Made by a program: the position numbers and the translations under genes
In this document: positions 53,871 through 62,449 of the stretch, one piece after another
Layout: every line of letters starts with the position of its first letter
Position numbering within the stretch: the first letter of the stretch is position 1
The notes under the pieces: model-generated
Told to the model about the DNA's origin: nothing
Seen by the model: the letters and a program-made list of their open reading frames with translations, nothing else
Database searches by the model: none
Source: Ensifer sesbaniae
Lineage (GTDB): Bacteria; Pseudomonadota; Alphaproteobacteria; Rhizobiales; Rhizobiaceae
Length of the DNA: 64,000 nt
Assembly: GCF_013283665.1 (NCBI RefSeq)
Contig: NZ_JABEKU010000001.1
Span: 3,231,137-3,295,136 of the forward strand
Direction: 5' to 3'

Positions 53871-56800
53871 TTACTCGGCCGCCTCGGACTCCGGCATCGG
53901 CACATAGTTGAGGATCGGCGAAAGCCAACGCTCGACCTCGCGGATCGGCATGCGCTTGCGCTCGGCATAATCCTCGACCTGATCGCGCTCGACCTTGGCG
54001 ACACCGAAGTAATAGGCTTCGGGATGACCGACGTAGAGGCCGGAAACCGACGATCCCGGCCACATCGCATAGCTTTCCGTCAGGCTGACGCCGATCGCAG
54101 CTTCCGCATCGAGCAGCCGGAAGAGCGTCGCCTTTTCCGTATGATCGGGCTGCGCCGGATAGCCGGGCGCCGGCCGGATGCCGGCATAGGGCTCGCCGAT
54201 CAGTTCCTCAGGCGTGAAAGCCTCGTCGGCCGCATAACCCCAGAGTTCCTTGCGCACATATTCGTGCAGGCGCTCGGCAAAGGCCTCGGCGAAGCGGTCG
54301 GCCAGCGCCTTGACCAGGATCGACGAATAGTCATCGTTGGCGCGCTCGAAACGCTCGGCAATCGCGACTTCCTCGATCCCGGCGGTGACGACGAAGCCGC
54401 CGACATAGTCATTGGAACCGCTGGCCGCCGGGGCGACGAAATCGGAAAGCGCCACGTTCGGGCGGCCGTCGCGCTTCGTCAGTTGCTGGCGCAGCGTGAA
54501 GAAGGTCGCGAGCTCAGACGTCCGGTCTTCATCGGTGAACAGCCGGATGTCGTCGCCGACCGTTCCCGCCGGCCAGAAACCGACGACGGCCTTCGGTGCG
54601 AACCATTTCTCCTCGACGATTTTCGCAAGCATCGCCTGGGCATCGTCGAACAATTGCCGGGCGGCGGCACCCTGCGCCTCGTCCTCCAGGATCTTCGGAT
54701 AGACGCCCTTCAGCTCCCAAGTCTGGAAGAACGGGGTCCAGTCGATGTAATGGGCGAGTTCTGCGAGATCCCAGCTTTCAAACACGCGCGTGCCGAGGAA
54801 GGACGGCGTCTTTGCCTGGTAGCTCGCCCAGTCGACTTTGTGCTGGTTGGCGCGGGCCTGCGACAGCGGCAGACGGCGCTTTTCCGCTTCGTTGCGGGCA
54901 TGCACCTCGGCGACCTTGCGGTATTCCGCTCGGACCGTCTCCATGTAGTTACCCCGCGCTTCCGGCGACAACAGGCTCGAGACGACGCCGACGGCGCGGC
55001 TGGCATCGGTGACATAGACCGTCTGGCCGCGATCATAGCGCGGATTGATCTTGACCGCCGTATGGACACGGCTGGTGGTCGCGCCGCCGATCAGCAGCGG
55101 CACGTCGAAACCCTCGCGTTCGAGTTCGGAGGCGACATGCACCATCTCGTCCAGCGACGGGGTGATCAGGCCCGAAAGCCCGATGATGTCGACCTTCTGC
55201 TCACGCGCCACTTCGAGGATCTTCGCCGAGGGCACCATGACGCCGAGATCAATGATCTCGTAATTGTTGCAGGCAAGCACGACGCCGACGATGTTCTTGC
55301 CGATGTCATGCACGTCGCCCTTGACCGTCGCCATCAGGATCTTGCCGGCGCTTTCCCGCGCTCCGCCGCCATTGGCAAGCTTCTCCGCCTCCATGTGCGG
55401 CAGCAGCACGGCGACCGCCTGCTTCATCACGCGGGCGGATTTCACCACCTGCGGCAGGAACATCTTGCCCGAGCCGAAGAGGTCGCCGACGACGTTCATG
55501 CCGGCCATCAGCGGACCTTCGATGACATGCAGCGGCCGCGCGGCGGCAAGGCGCGCTTCCTCCGTATCCATTTCGATGTATTCGGTGATGCCGTTGACCA
55601 GCGCATGTTCGAGGCGTTTCTCCACCGACCACGCGCGCCAGGAAAGATCCTTCTCGCGGCCCTGTGCGCCGCCCTGCCCGCGATAACGCTCGGCGATTTC
55701 CAGCATGCGCTCGGTCGAATCGGCGCGGCGGTTGAGCACCACGTCCTCGCAGGCCTCGCGCAGTTCCGGATCGATCGCGTCATAGACGGCGAGCTGGCCG
55801 GCATTGACGATACCCATGTCCATGCCCGCCTGGATGGCGTGGTAGAGGAAGACCGCATGCATCGCCTCGCGCACCGGCTCGTTGCCGCGGAACGAGAAGG
55901 AGAGGTTGGAGACGCCGCCCGACACATGCACATGCGGCAGGGTGGCAATGATCTCGCGCGTCGCTTCGATGAAGTCGACGCCGTAATTGTTGTGCTCCTC
56001 GATGCCGGTCGCCACCGCGAAGATGTTCGGGTCGAAGATGATGTCCTCGGGCGGGAAACCCGCCTCCTCCGTCAGGAGCTTGTAGGCACGGGTGCAGATC
56101 TCGACCTTGCGCGCCTTGGTGTCGGCCTGGCCGGCTTCATCGAAGGCCATGATGACGACGGCCGCGCCATAGGCGCGGCAGAGCCTGGCGTGATGCAGGA
56201 AAGCCTCTTCGCCTTCCTTCATCGAGATCGAATTGACCAGCGGCTTGCCCTGCACGCATTTCAAGCCCGCCTCGATCACCTCCCATTTCGACGAATCGAT
56301 CATGACAGGCACCCGGGCAATGTCCGGCTCGGAGGCGACGAGGTTCAGGAACTCGACCATCGCCTGCTTCGAATCGATCAGGCCCTCGTCCATGTTGACG
56401 TCGATGATCTGGGCGCCGTTCGCCACTTGGTCACGCGCGACGTCGAGCGCTGCCGAATAGTCGCCGGCGGTGATCAGCTTGCGGAACTTGGCCGATCCGG
56501 TGACGTTGGTGCGCTCGCCGACATTGACGAAGGGAATGTCCGAAGTCAGCGTGAAGGGCTCCAGCCCGGAAAGCCGCATCAGCGGCTCGACCTTGGGGAT
56601 CGCGCGCGGGCGATGCTTGGCAACGGCTCTCGCGATGGCGCTGATATGGGCCGGCGTCGAACCGCAGCAGCCGCCGACGATATTGACGAGACCGTCACGC
56701 GCGAAGGCTTCCACCTGCGCTGCCATCTGCTCCGGCGTCTCGTCATACTGGCCGAACTCGTTCGGCAGGCCGGCATTGGGATAGGCGCAGACGAAGGTGT

Positions 56801-57641
56801 CGGCGACACCGGAGAGCTCGTCAATATGGGCACGCATGGCATTGGCGCCGAGCGCGCAGTTGAGCCCGATGGTGAAGGGCTCGGCGTGGCGCACCGAATG
56901 CCAGAAGGCGGTCGGCGTCTGGCCGGAAAGCGTGCGGCCGGAGAGATCGGTGATCGTGCCGGAGATCATCACAGGCAGATCGACGCCCTTTTCGGCGAAC
57001 ACTTCCTTGGTTGCGAAGATCGCGGCCTTGGCGTTCAGCGTGTCGAAGATCGTCTCGATCAGGATGATGTCGGCGCCGCCATCGATCAACCCGCGGATCT
57101 GTTCGGCATAGGCAATACGCAAGTCGTCGAAGGTGACGGCGCGATAGCCGGGATTGTTGACGTCGGGCGAGATCGACGCCGTGCGGTTGGTCGGTCCGAG
57201 CGCGCCGGCGACGAAACGGCGGCGGCCGTCCTCGGCCTCGGCGCGCTTGGCGGCACGGCGCGCCAGCCGGGCGCCGTCGCGGTTGAGCTCATAGACCATG
57301 TCCTCCATGCCGTAGTCGGCCTGGGCGATGCGGGTCGAGGAGAAGGTGTTGGTTTCGAGGATGTCGGCGCCGGCGATCGCATAGGCGTAGTGGATGTCCT
57401 CGATCGCCTTCGGCTGCGTCAGCGTCAGAAGGTCGTTGTTGCCCTGCTGGTGACAGGCGCAGCCGCCGAATCGGTCGCCGCGGAAATGCTGCTCGACGAA
57501 GCCGAGCTGCTGGATCTCCGTGCCCATCGCGCCATCCATGATCAGGATGCGTTCGCGCGCCGCTTGGGCGAGCGCCCGCTTGATCTCGGAGCCCTCCGGC
57601 TTGGAGGAAACGTCACCGAAAAGGGCGCCGATGGCGGACAT
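53871..57641 (-). CDS. metH: cobalamin-dependent methionine synthase
   Basis: A 1256-aa MetH transferring the methyl group of methyltetrahydrofolate to homocysteine. All four modules are present. The homocysteine domain has the zinc cysteines at about C262 ([11 protein letters not shown]) and C325/C326 ([10 protein letters not shown]). The folate domain begins near 360 ([13 protein letters not shown]). The cobalamin domain has [10 protein letters not shown] near 778, whose His is the lower ligand. The AdoMet reactivation domain ends near residue 1250 and includes [12 protein letters not shown]. The ATG at 57641 follows GGGAGAT. A perfect palindrome lies 47 bases upstream and probably regulates it. 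Confidence 0.96.
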   Translation of the reverse strand: MSAIGALFGDVSSKPEGSEIKRALAQAARERILIMDGAMGTEIQQLGFVEQHFRGDRFGGCACHQQGNNDLLTLTQPKAIEDIHYAYAIAGADILETNTFSSTRIAQADYGMEDMVYELNRDGARLARRAAKRAEAEDGRRRFVAGALGPTNRTASISPDVNNPGYRAVTFDDLRIAYAEQIRGLIDGGADIILIETIFDTLNAKAAIFATKEVFAEKGVDLPVMISGTITDLSGRTLSGQTPTAFWHSVRHAEPFTIGLNCALGANAMRAHIDELSGVADTFVCAYPNAGLPNEFGQYDETPEQMAAQVEAFARDGLVNIVGGCCGSTPAHISAIARAVAKHRPRAIPKVEPLMRLSGLEPFTLTSDIPFVNVGERTNVTGSAKFRKLITAGDYSAALDVARDQVANGAQIIDVNMDEGLIDSKQAMVEFLNLVASEPDIARVPVMIDSSKWEVIEAGLKCVQGKPLVNSISMKEGEEAFLHHARLCRAYGAAVVIMAFDEAGQADTKARKVEICTRAYKLLTEEAGFPPEDIIFDPNIFAVATGIEEHNNYGVDFIEATREIIATLPHVHVSGGVSNLSFSFRGNEPVREAMHAVFLYHAIQAGMDMGIVNAGQLAVYDAIDPELREACEDVVLNRRADSTERMLEIAERYRGQGGAQGREKDLSWRAWSVEKRLEHALVNGITEYIEMDTEEARLAAARPLHVIEGPLMAGMNVVGDLFGSGKMFLPQVVKSARVMKQAVAVLLPHMEAEKLANGGGARESAGKILMATVKGDVHDIGKNIVGVVLACNNYEIIDLGVMVPSAKILEVAREQKVDIIGLSGLITPSLDEMVHVASELEREGFDVPLLIGGATTSRVHTAVKINPRYDRGQTVYVTDASRAVGVVSSLLSPEARGNYMETVRAEYRKVAEVHARNEAEKRRLPLSQARANQHKVDWASYQAKTPSFLGTRVFESWDLAELAHYIDWTPFFQTWELKGVYPKILEDEAQGAAARQLFDDAQAMLAKIVEEKWFAPKAVVGFWPAGTVGDDIRLFTDEDRTSELATFFTLRQQLTKRDGRPNVALSDFVAPAASGSNDYVGGFVVTAGIEEVAIAERFERANDDYSSILVKALADRFAEAFAERLHEYVRKELWGYAADEAFTPEELIGEPYAGIRPAPGYPAQPDHTEKATLFRLLDAEAAIGVSLTESYAMWPGSSVSGLYVGHPEAYYFGVAKVERDQVEDYAERKRMPIREVERWLSPILNYVPMPESEAAE

Positions 57642-57687
57642 GGGAAATCTCCCGTTCTGAAAACGACAAACAATAAACGAGTCAATC

Positions 57688-57707
57688 ACATAAAGATATC
57701 TTTATGT
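57688..57707. promoter_or_regulatory. 20-bp palindromic operator upstream of metH
   Basis: ACATAAAGATATCTTTATGT is a perfect 20-bp palindrome. A TTGACA -35-like hexamer on the minus strand overlaps its edge, so a bound protein would block the promoter. The ATAAAGATATCTTTAT core resembles operators of ArsR-family regulators of the S-adenosylmethionine cycle (SahR-like) in alphaproteobacteria; the regulator itself is not in the window. Confidence 0.7.
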
Positions 57708-57737
57708 CAACATATGGCGCGATCACATTTGCCCGCC

Positions 57738-57774
57738 ACAAAAAGAAAATGGCCCGCCGCGATTGCGACGGGCC
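57738..57774 (-). terminator. terminator of the ROK-UPF0303-AGE operon
   Basis: Minus strand: stem GGCCCGTCGC/GCGGCGGGCC with loop AATC, followed by ATTTTCTTTTT. It lies about 60 bases after the AGE stop codon. Confidence 0.85.
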
Positions 57775-57807
57775 ACATCGGTAGGGCGGTTCAGAGCCGC
57801 GCCGCTG

Positions 57808-57858
57808 CAAAGTGCTACAGCGGCCTTCTCGCGTCTAATAAGACGCGAGGCGCTGTAG
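57808..57858 (-). repeat. half RIME1-like repeat, copy 5, overlapping a gene end
   Basis: Only the CTACAG...CTGTAG hairpin of the element, in minus orientation; the TGCATG hairpin is missing. It encodes the last seven codons and the stop of the AGE-family gene on the minus strand. Confidence 0.75.
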
Positions 57859-59007
57859 GCAATCTTCCGATTCGTAGATGGCGCAGAGGATATGATAGAA
57901 GCTGCTCGCCGGTGCCGGTTCCTCGACGAAGCTGCCGTCGGCCTTCTGCTTGTCGCGCCAGAGGCCCGCAACCGGCGTCTCCAGGAACGCCCGAAGTGCC
58001 GCCGCCGCCCGGGCGGCCGAAGCGAGGTAACGCTCTCGCTCAACGCCATTGGTGAGTGCCGCGAAGCGGATCGACGCTTTCAGCCACTCGGTCTGCGGCC
58101 AGAGCCGTGCAATCGGATCGGCCACCGAGAGATCGTCAAGCAGCGTCATGATCGCCACGTTGCGGTTCGGGCAGATGCCGTGCGCCTCGCCGATATCGAA
58201 CAGCCGCCGCGCCTTGACGATCGCCTCGGCGCTGCCGCGGCGCTCCGCCCAGCGCAGCAGCAGCCAGGCCCATTCGAACAGATGGCCGGGCTCGACGATC
58301 CGGCCCTTGTCGCCGGCAAAGGGCGCCCAGTCGTGATCGAAGAACTCACGCAGAACGCCGGTCTCGGCGTCGATGAAATGATCCATCGCCAGGTCCGCAA
58401 TCTCGTCGGCGAGATTGGCCCAGGCGACCTGATCGAATCCGTCCACGATCTCGCTGGCGAGGCAGGCCTCGAAGAGATGCATATGGGGGTTGGAACAGAG
58501 CGGCAGACGCGGAGGATTGTCTTCCTCGAAACCCGCGACCGGATGCTTGGCGTGAGCTTCGATCCGGGATCGAAGGTCGTTGCTGCGTTCGGTCATTTCG
58601 GCCTTGCGTGCCGGCACGACCTCGGCGAGATAGGCGAAGGCCAACAGGGTGAAGGCCTGGTTGTAGAGATCAAACGACGGGTCGAGCAGGTTGCCATCGG
58701 CATCGGCGAGCGCGCCATAAAAGCCGCTCGGCTGCTTGAAGACGCGATCGAAATAGGCAAGTCCGCCTTCGGCTGCACCGCGCCAGTCACCACTCCATCC
58801 GCGCCGGCCAGCTTCCGCGAAGCAATAGACCTGCCGCGGCTGCACCCGCGCACGCCGGTTGGCGCGGGTCGGCTCACCGGCCATATCGATCGTCTCGACG
58901 AAACCGCCGGCGGCATCGACACCCGCCTCGCGCCAGAGCGGCAGGGCCTTGTCGGCCAGCCACTGCGAGAGAACACGAGACTGAGAAAAGATATCGTCTG
59001 CCAACAC
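57835..59007 (-). CDS. AGE-family sugar epimerase/isomerase
   Basis: A 390-aa (alpha/alpha)6-barrel protein of the N-acylglucosamine 2-epimerase / mannose isomerase family. Catalytic-type residues are visible in RVQPRQVYCFAEAGRRGW near 35-55, NPHMHLFEACLA near 170 (two His), and EPGHLFEWAWLL near 240. The GTG start directly abuts the UPF0303 stop (TGAGTG). The last seven residues (LQRLASY) and the stop come from a half RIME repeat, so the natural C-terminus was probably altered. Likely interconverts aldose and ketose sugars supplied to the ROK kinase. Confidence 0.87.
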   Translation of the reverse strand: MLADDIFSQSRVLSQWLADKALPLWREAGVDAAGGFVETIDMAGEPTRANRRARVQPRQVYCFAEAGRRGWSGDWRGAAEGGLAYFDRVFKQPSGFYGALADADGNLLDPSFDLYNQAFTLLAFAYLAEVVPARKAEMTERSNDLRSRIEAHAKHPVAGFEEDNPPRLPLCSNPHMHLFEACLASEIVDGFDQVAWANLADEIADLAMDHFIDAETGVLREFFDHDWAPFAGDKGRIVEPGHLFEWAWLLLRWAERRGSAEAIVKARRLFDIGEAHGICPNRNVAIMTLLDDLSVADPIARLWPQTEWLKASIRFAALTNGVERERYLASAARAAAALRAFLETPVAGLWRDKQKADGSFVEEPAPASSFYHILCAIYESEDCLQRLASY

Positions 59008-59502
59008 TCAGTCCTCGAGCTTCAAGCCGTCATGATCCTTGCCGAGCAAGATCGCGAGCGCCTCGACCACCATGTTGTGGTCCTCGCGCTGCGGCAGCCC
59101 GGAAACCGTGACGGCACCGATGCAGCCTGTACCCTTGACGACGATTGGAAAGCTGCCGCCATGCGCGGCATAGTCGGCGTCCGACAGCCCAAGCTTGGCC
59201 TGCAGATTGGTTTGCGCCTTCGCGAGTTCGCGACCGGTGGCATAGCTGCTCTTGAACAGCCGGAACACGGTGTTGCGCTTGCGGCGCACCCAGTTCGGAT
59301 TGTCCGGCGTCGCGCCGTCGAGCGCTGCGTAGAATACCTGCATCGAGAACAGCGTGACGTCGATCACCACGCCGAGCTTGCGTTCGACCGCCATCTTGCG
59401 CAGCCGCGAGCCGAGTTCCCAGGCCGTTTCGAGGTCGAAACGCTCGAACTGCAATTCCTGTTCCTGCCGCGCGATGCGGGCCAGATCCTTGTCGATGTTC
59501 AT
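59008..59502 (-). CDS. UPF0303 / haem-degrading-domain (GlcG/HbpS-like) protein
   Basis: A 164-aa cytoplasmic protein of the UPF0303 group. Family segments are FDLETAWELGSRLRKMAVER near residue 20, RRKRNTVFRLFKSSYATG near 75 and the C-terminal GTGCIGAVTVSGLPQREDHNMV. The related HbpS/GlcG fold binds haem or small ligands; the role here is unknown. The ATG at 59502 follows GGAAGGA; a TTG three codons upstream is less likely. It lies five bases after the ROK stop, inside a sugar operon. Confidence 0.85.
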   Translation of the reverse strand: MNIDKDLARIARQEQELQFERFDLETAWELGSRLRKMAVERKLGVVIDVTLFSMQVFYAALDGATPDNPNWVRRKRNTVFRLFKSSYATGRELAKAQTNLQAKLGLSDADYAAHGGSFPIVVKGTGCIGAVTVSGLPQREDHNMVVEALAILLGKDHDGLKLED

Positions 59503-59507
59503 GGGAA

Positions 59508-60404
59508 TCAATCCTTCCAGAGCCAGGCCGCGCCGCGCACGCCGGAGCTGTCACCATGCAGGGCCTTACGAACAGGCGTCTCGAACGTGTCGCCGAAGAG
59601 ATAGTTGACCACGCGCGGCGGCACGTCGGCATAGATCTCGTCGACATTCGACATGCCGCCGCCAAGCACGAAGACATCGGGGTCGACGATGTTGGTGAGC
59701 AGCGCCAGGCTCCGCGCCAGCCGGTCGACGAAGCGTTCATACACGCCCGTTGCCACCGGGTCGCCCGCCCGTTTCGCGTCGATGATGTCGCGCCCGCGCC
59801 GTTCGGTGCCTGTCGTGAGCCGGTAGTCGAGTTCGACGCCGGTGCCGCAGGCATACATGTCGAGGCAGCCCTGCTTGCCGCACCAGCACCTGTGGCCGGG
59901 ATACTCGTCCTTCGTCATCCAGGGCAGCGGATAATGGCCGATTTCGGCGGCAACGCCCTGGTATCCGGCATGCACCTTCTTGTCGATCGCCAGCCCCCCG
60001 CCATGGCCGGTGCCGACGATGACCCCGAAGACCACATGTGCGTCCTTGCCGGCGCCGTCGACCGCCTCCGAAACCGCCAGGCAATTGGCGTCGTTGGCCA
60101 GCCGCACCGGCCGTCCGAGTGCGGTTTCGAGGTCGCGGCCGAGCGGTTTGCCGTTGATCAGCACCGCGTTGGAGTTGCGCACGATGCCGGTACGCGGATT
60201 GGGGCTGCCGGGAATGCCGATGCCGATCGAGCCCTTTTCGCCGGCAGTCTGCTCGGCGGCGGCAACGAGATCGAGAACGGCGCGGATGCAGTCGTCGTAG
60301 CCGCTCGTCGGGGTCGCGAGGCGATGACGGGCGCGCGTTTCGCCATCGCGGCCGAGCGCGATGACTTCCATTTTCGTGCCGCCCCAATCTATTCCGATGA
60401 ACAT
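59508..60404 (-). CDS. ROK-family sugar kinase
   Basis: A 298-aa ROK protein. The N-terminal ATP loop is GIDWGGTKMEVIAL. The catalytic region is RLANDANCLAVSEA near residue 105, with the general-base aspartate. The zinc-binding motif GHRCWCGKQGCLDMYACG near 170 is the ROK signature. There is no N-terminal HTH, so it is a kinase rather than a repressor. Fructose, mannose, glucose or N-acetylated sugars are candidate substrates; the AGE isomerase in the same operon points to mannose/fructose or an amino sugar. First gene of the operon. Confidence 0.88.
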   Translation of the reverse strand: MFIGIDWGGTKMEVIALGRDGETRARHRLATPTSGYDDCIRAVLDLVAAAEQTAGEKGSIGIGIPGSPNPRTGIVRNSNAVLINGKPLGRDLETALGRPVRLANDANCLAVSEAVDGAGKDAHVVFGVIVGTGHGGGLAIDKKVHAGYQGVAAEIGHYPLPWMTKDEYPGHRCWCGKQGCLDMYACGTGVELDYRLTTGTERRGRDIIDAKRAGDPVATGVYERFVDRLARSLALLTNIVDPDVFVLGGGMSNVDEIYADVPPRVVNYLFGDTFETPVRKALHGDSSGVRGAAWLWKD

Positions 60405-60633
60405 ATCTGGATCAGGTCTCTGATGAAGGTCTCAAGGGGAGCGCCGGCTTTCCTCCCGCCAGCGCCCGCCTTGCTTAGCATTCGGAAGACCTGAAAGACC
60501 AGCCCCATCCGGTGACCTGAAGCGAGGATCGGACGGTGCGCACGCAAGGGGCGGCTGTCTCGCATTTCCGGGCGCTGCCACGCAAAAACACTTGGCGAAA
60601 ACCTCATGCTTTTGTATGGGTGCTATCCGAGTG

Positions 60634-60710
60634 GTCCCGTAGCTCAGCAGGATAGAGCACCAGATTCCTAATCTGGGGGTCGCGCGTTCGAATCGCGCCG
60701 GGATCACCAT
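60634..60710 (+). tRNA. tRNA-Arg (anticodon CCT)
   Basis: 77-nt cloverleaf: acceptor GGTCCCG/CGGGATC with discriminator A and encoded CCA, D-arm AGCTCAGCAGGATAGAGC, anticodon arm CCAGA-TTCCTAA-TCTGG giving anticodon CCT (reads AGG), and T-arm GCGCGTTCGAATCGCGC. Complete and functional in appearance. LysR debris begins about 45 bases downstream. Confidence 0.95.
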
Positions 60711-60754
60711 CTCAAGTATTTGTCCAGATAATACTGGCTGTAGCAGCCCCCTGA

Positions 60755-60874
60755 ACCGTCAAGCTCCTCGAGTGCCGTCACCTTGCGGCAGAGAGTAGAT
60801 ACCGGCATTCGCCGGCCGAAACTCTCAAATCGGGCAACGGCGACGAAGACCGCGATGGCGTTCAGGTCGGCCAA
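60755..60874 (-). pseudogene. degraded LysR HTH fragment
   Basis: The minus-strand frame reads ADLNAIAVFVAVARFESFG followed by RRMPVSTLCRKVTALEEL. This is the start of a LysR HTH in which the stretch normally between SFG and MPVS (about ten residues, SAAARALG-like) is missing. After EEL it runs into unrelated sequence toward the tRNA. It is a remnant with an internal deletion and a lost 3' part, beside tRNA-Arg. Confidence 0.65.
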
Positions 60875-61006
60875 GAATTCCGATGCCGCCGAGCGACCGG
60901 GAAAAAGACGCATGCGCGTCATGTGCCTGTCACGAACGGCCGCTAGTAGAAACTTACACCTCGCCGATGACCACGGATGAACTGGCATCGGTTGACGGTG
61001 ATGAGG

Positions 61007-61032
61007 AAGGTCGGGTCGCCCCGACCTTTTTT
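61007..61032 (+). terminator. orphan strong terminator
   Basis: Stem AGGTCGGG/CCCGACCT, loop TCGC, followed by TTTTT. A textbook intrinsic terminator with no protein gene upstream on the plus strand except tRNA-Arg, which ends about 300 bases earlier. It could end a small RNA or the tRNA read-through transcript. Confidence 0.8.
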
Positions 61033-61185
61033 GTTGGGTTCGGCGGCGTTCCCCGCCAGGCTGCGACTGCCCTTTCCTCGGGGAGCCGCAGGATCTCTAT
61101 TCACGAAATCGTTACCGGCTGCCGGAGACGGCACAAAATGGGCTCTCGATCATTTTCCTTGCAGAAGGGAGAATGGTGAAAGCTC

Positions 61186-61545
61186 ATGAAAACGCTGGCT
61201 ATTATTGCGCTTTCGCTGGCAACGGCCCTCTCCAGCGTGGACCCGGTACAGGCATTCCCGTCGGTCAGTCCACTGAAGGCGGGCCTATCGAATGTCGAAC
61301 AGGTCACCCATCGTCATCGCCAGTGGTACTACGATGACGATGATGAAGATGGATGGCGATACGACCGTCGCTACTACGACGAAGACTACGACGACTACTA
61401 TCGGTATCGTCGCTATCACCACCGGCATCATCACAGCGATATTGGCGCATTTATCGGCGGCTTCGCCGTTGGTGCGATCCTCGGCGGCGCTTTGAGCGCC
61501 CCGCCAAGGCGGCACTATCACCGCCACTCGAACTCGAATTGGTGA
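61186..61545 (+). CDS. small exported Asp/Tyr/His-rich protein with glycine-zipper
   Basis: A 119-aa protein. The signal peptide MKTLAIIALSLATALSSV ends about VQAFP. A highly charged, aromatic middle follows (about residues 45-80, runs such as YYDDDDEDGW, YYRYRRYHHRHHH). Then come a glycine-zipper-like segment, DIGAFIGGFAVGAILGGALS, and a His-rich tail. The layout resembles the N-terminal part of BA14K-like rhizobial surface proteins, but the conserved BA14K C-terminus is not present. The His/Asp clusters suggest metal binding or envelope interaction (inference). Confidence 0.7.
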   Translation: MKTLAIIALSLATALSSVDPVQAFPSVSPLKAGLSNVEQVTHRHRQWYYDDDDEDGWRYDRRYYDEDYDDYYRYRRYHHRHHHSDIGAFIGGFAVGAILGGALSAPPRRHYHRHSNSNW

Positions 61546-61655
61546 TACATACTGCTGCCGCCTCGTAGGGTGCCGATCGCCCTGCTTTCGGCAGGGGGGC
61601 TGATCGTGCTGAAATCATTCCTGGCTGCGGGTGACCGCCGCTACTCGGTGACGGC

Positions 61656-62024
61656 TCAATCGTCCGGCCGGCAGACACGCAGCCGATGGCCGTCCGGATC
61701 GAGAGCGACGAAAGTGCGACCAAACACGGCAGTCTTCAGCTCCTGCTCGATTGCCATTCCGCGCCGGCGCCAATCCGCATAGAGGCGCTCGACTTCCGCG
61801 TCATCCTTCACCATGAAGGCGATTTCCGAGCGATGGCCGGTGCCGGACGAGACGAAGTCCCTCGCCTGGGTAGACCAGAGGCTGAAGGTCAGGCCGTTTT
61901 CGAGTCCGAAGGCGACATAGGCAGGAAAGGAAGCAACGGGTTCGCGCCCGAGCAGATCGGCATAGAACAGGGCGCTTTTTGCCGGGTCGTCGACATAGAG
62001 CAGGACAAGGTTCGGTGACAGCAT
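61656..62024 (-). CDS. VOC/glyoxalase-family protein
   Basis: A 122-aa single vicinal-oxygen-chelate domain. It has the paired beta-alpha-beta-beta-beta halves LVLLYVDDPAKSALFYADLLG and IAFMVKDDAEVERLYADW, ending in FVALDPDGHRLRVCRP. Relatives include antibiotic-binding (bleomycin-resistance-like) proteins and dioxygenases; the residues do not settle which. Start ATG after AAGGAGAT. Monocistronic. Confidence 0.85.
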   Translation of the reverse strand: MLSPNLVLLYVDDPAKSALFYADLLGREPVASFPAYVAFGLENGLTFSLWSTQARDFVSSGTGHRSEIAFMVKDDAEVERLYADWRRRGMAIEQELKTAVFGRTFVALDPDGHRLRVCRPDD

Positions 62025-62148
62025 CTTCGGATCTCCTTCTTCTGATGACCGGAACCTAGTCGAAGCTGCTGTCAGCTTTTGTCAGCATGGAGCGCATAGC
62101 GACAGGCGACCGGTCCATTGAACCGGCCTCTGGCTGGAAGGCGGCGCG

Positions 62149-62310
62149 TCAGAAGACGGCGAGGTATTTCAACAGAGAGACGATGCCGATGATGATCACG
62201 ATGGTCTGGACGATCTGCTTGGCGCGTGCGTCGAGCGGCAGCCGCTGGACGAGATAGAGCACCAACACAATGACGAGGAATGTAATCAGGATTCCGATAA
62301 GCAGCCCCAT
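62149..62310 (-). CDS. 53-aa two-span membrane protein (Thivi_2564-like)
   Basis: Small gene. The first hydrophobic segment is MGLLIGILITFLVIVLVLYL, the short polar turn VQRLPLDARAKQ follows, and the second segment is IVQTIVIIIGIVSLLKYLAV. A strong ribosome site AAGGGAG precedes the ATG by seven bases. The layout and the LPLDARAKQIV turn match a family of tiny conserved membrane proteins I know as Thivi_2564-like. Function unknown. Isolated between the VOC and META/MliC genes. Confidence 0.75.
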   Translation of the reverse strand: MGLLIGILITFLVIVLVLYLVQRLPLDARAKQIVQTIVIIIGIVSLLKYLAVF

Positions 62311-62449
62311 GGATCAACTCCCTTTTCACAACGACAGCGCGACAGCGCCGGGATTGTAACTATGGAGCGAGGGCAAAGGTTCCGAGTTGCCCGGCAACGT
62401 CTTTAGCCGGGTTGTGCCAACCGGCTCGGGAAGGCAGGTAAAAAAGGCG

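Larger units (their letters stand above)
60711..61185. other. region downstream of tRNA-Arg without intact gene
   Basis: About 475 bases holding a degraded LysR N-terminus on the minus strand (60755-60874) and an orphan strong terminator on the plus strand (61007-61032). No intact reading frame; the rest shows nothing recognisable. Confidence 0.65.

Noticed and set aside
57642-57834. riboswitch (SAM- or cobalamin-type) upstream of metH
   Set aside because: The leader is short, and no B12-box or SAM-II/SAH-like pairing could be traced. The visible control element is the DNA palindrome.
54024-58055. 1343-codon open frame antisense to metH
   Set aside because: Shadow of a GC-rich gene. metH is complete with all catalytic motifs on the other strand; the antisense product is Arg/Asp/Gly/Leu-rich without any recognisable domain or ribosome site.
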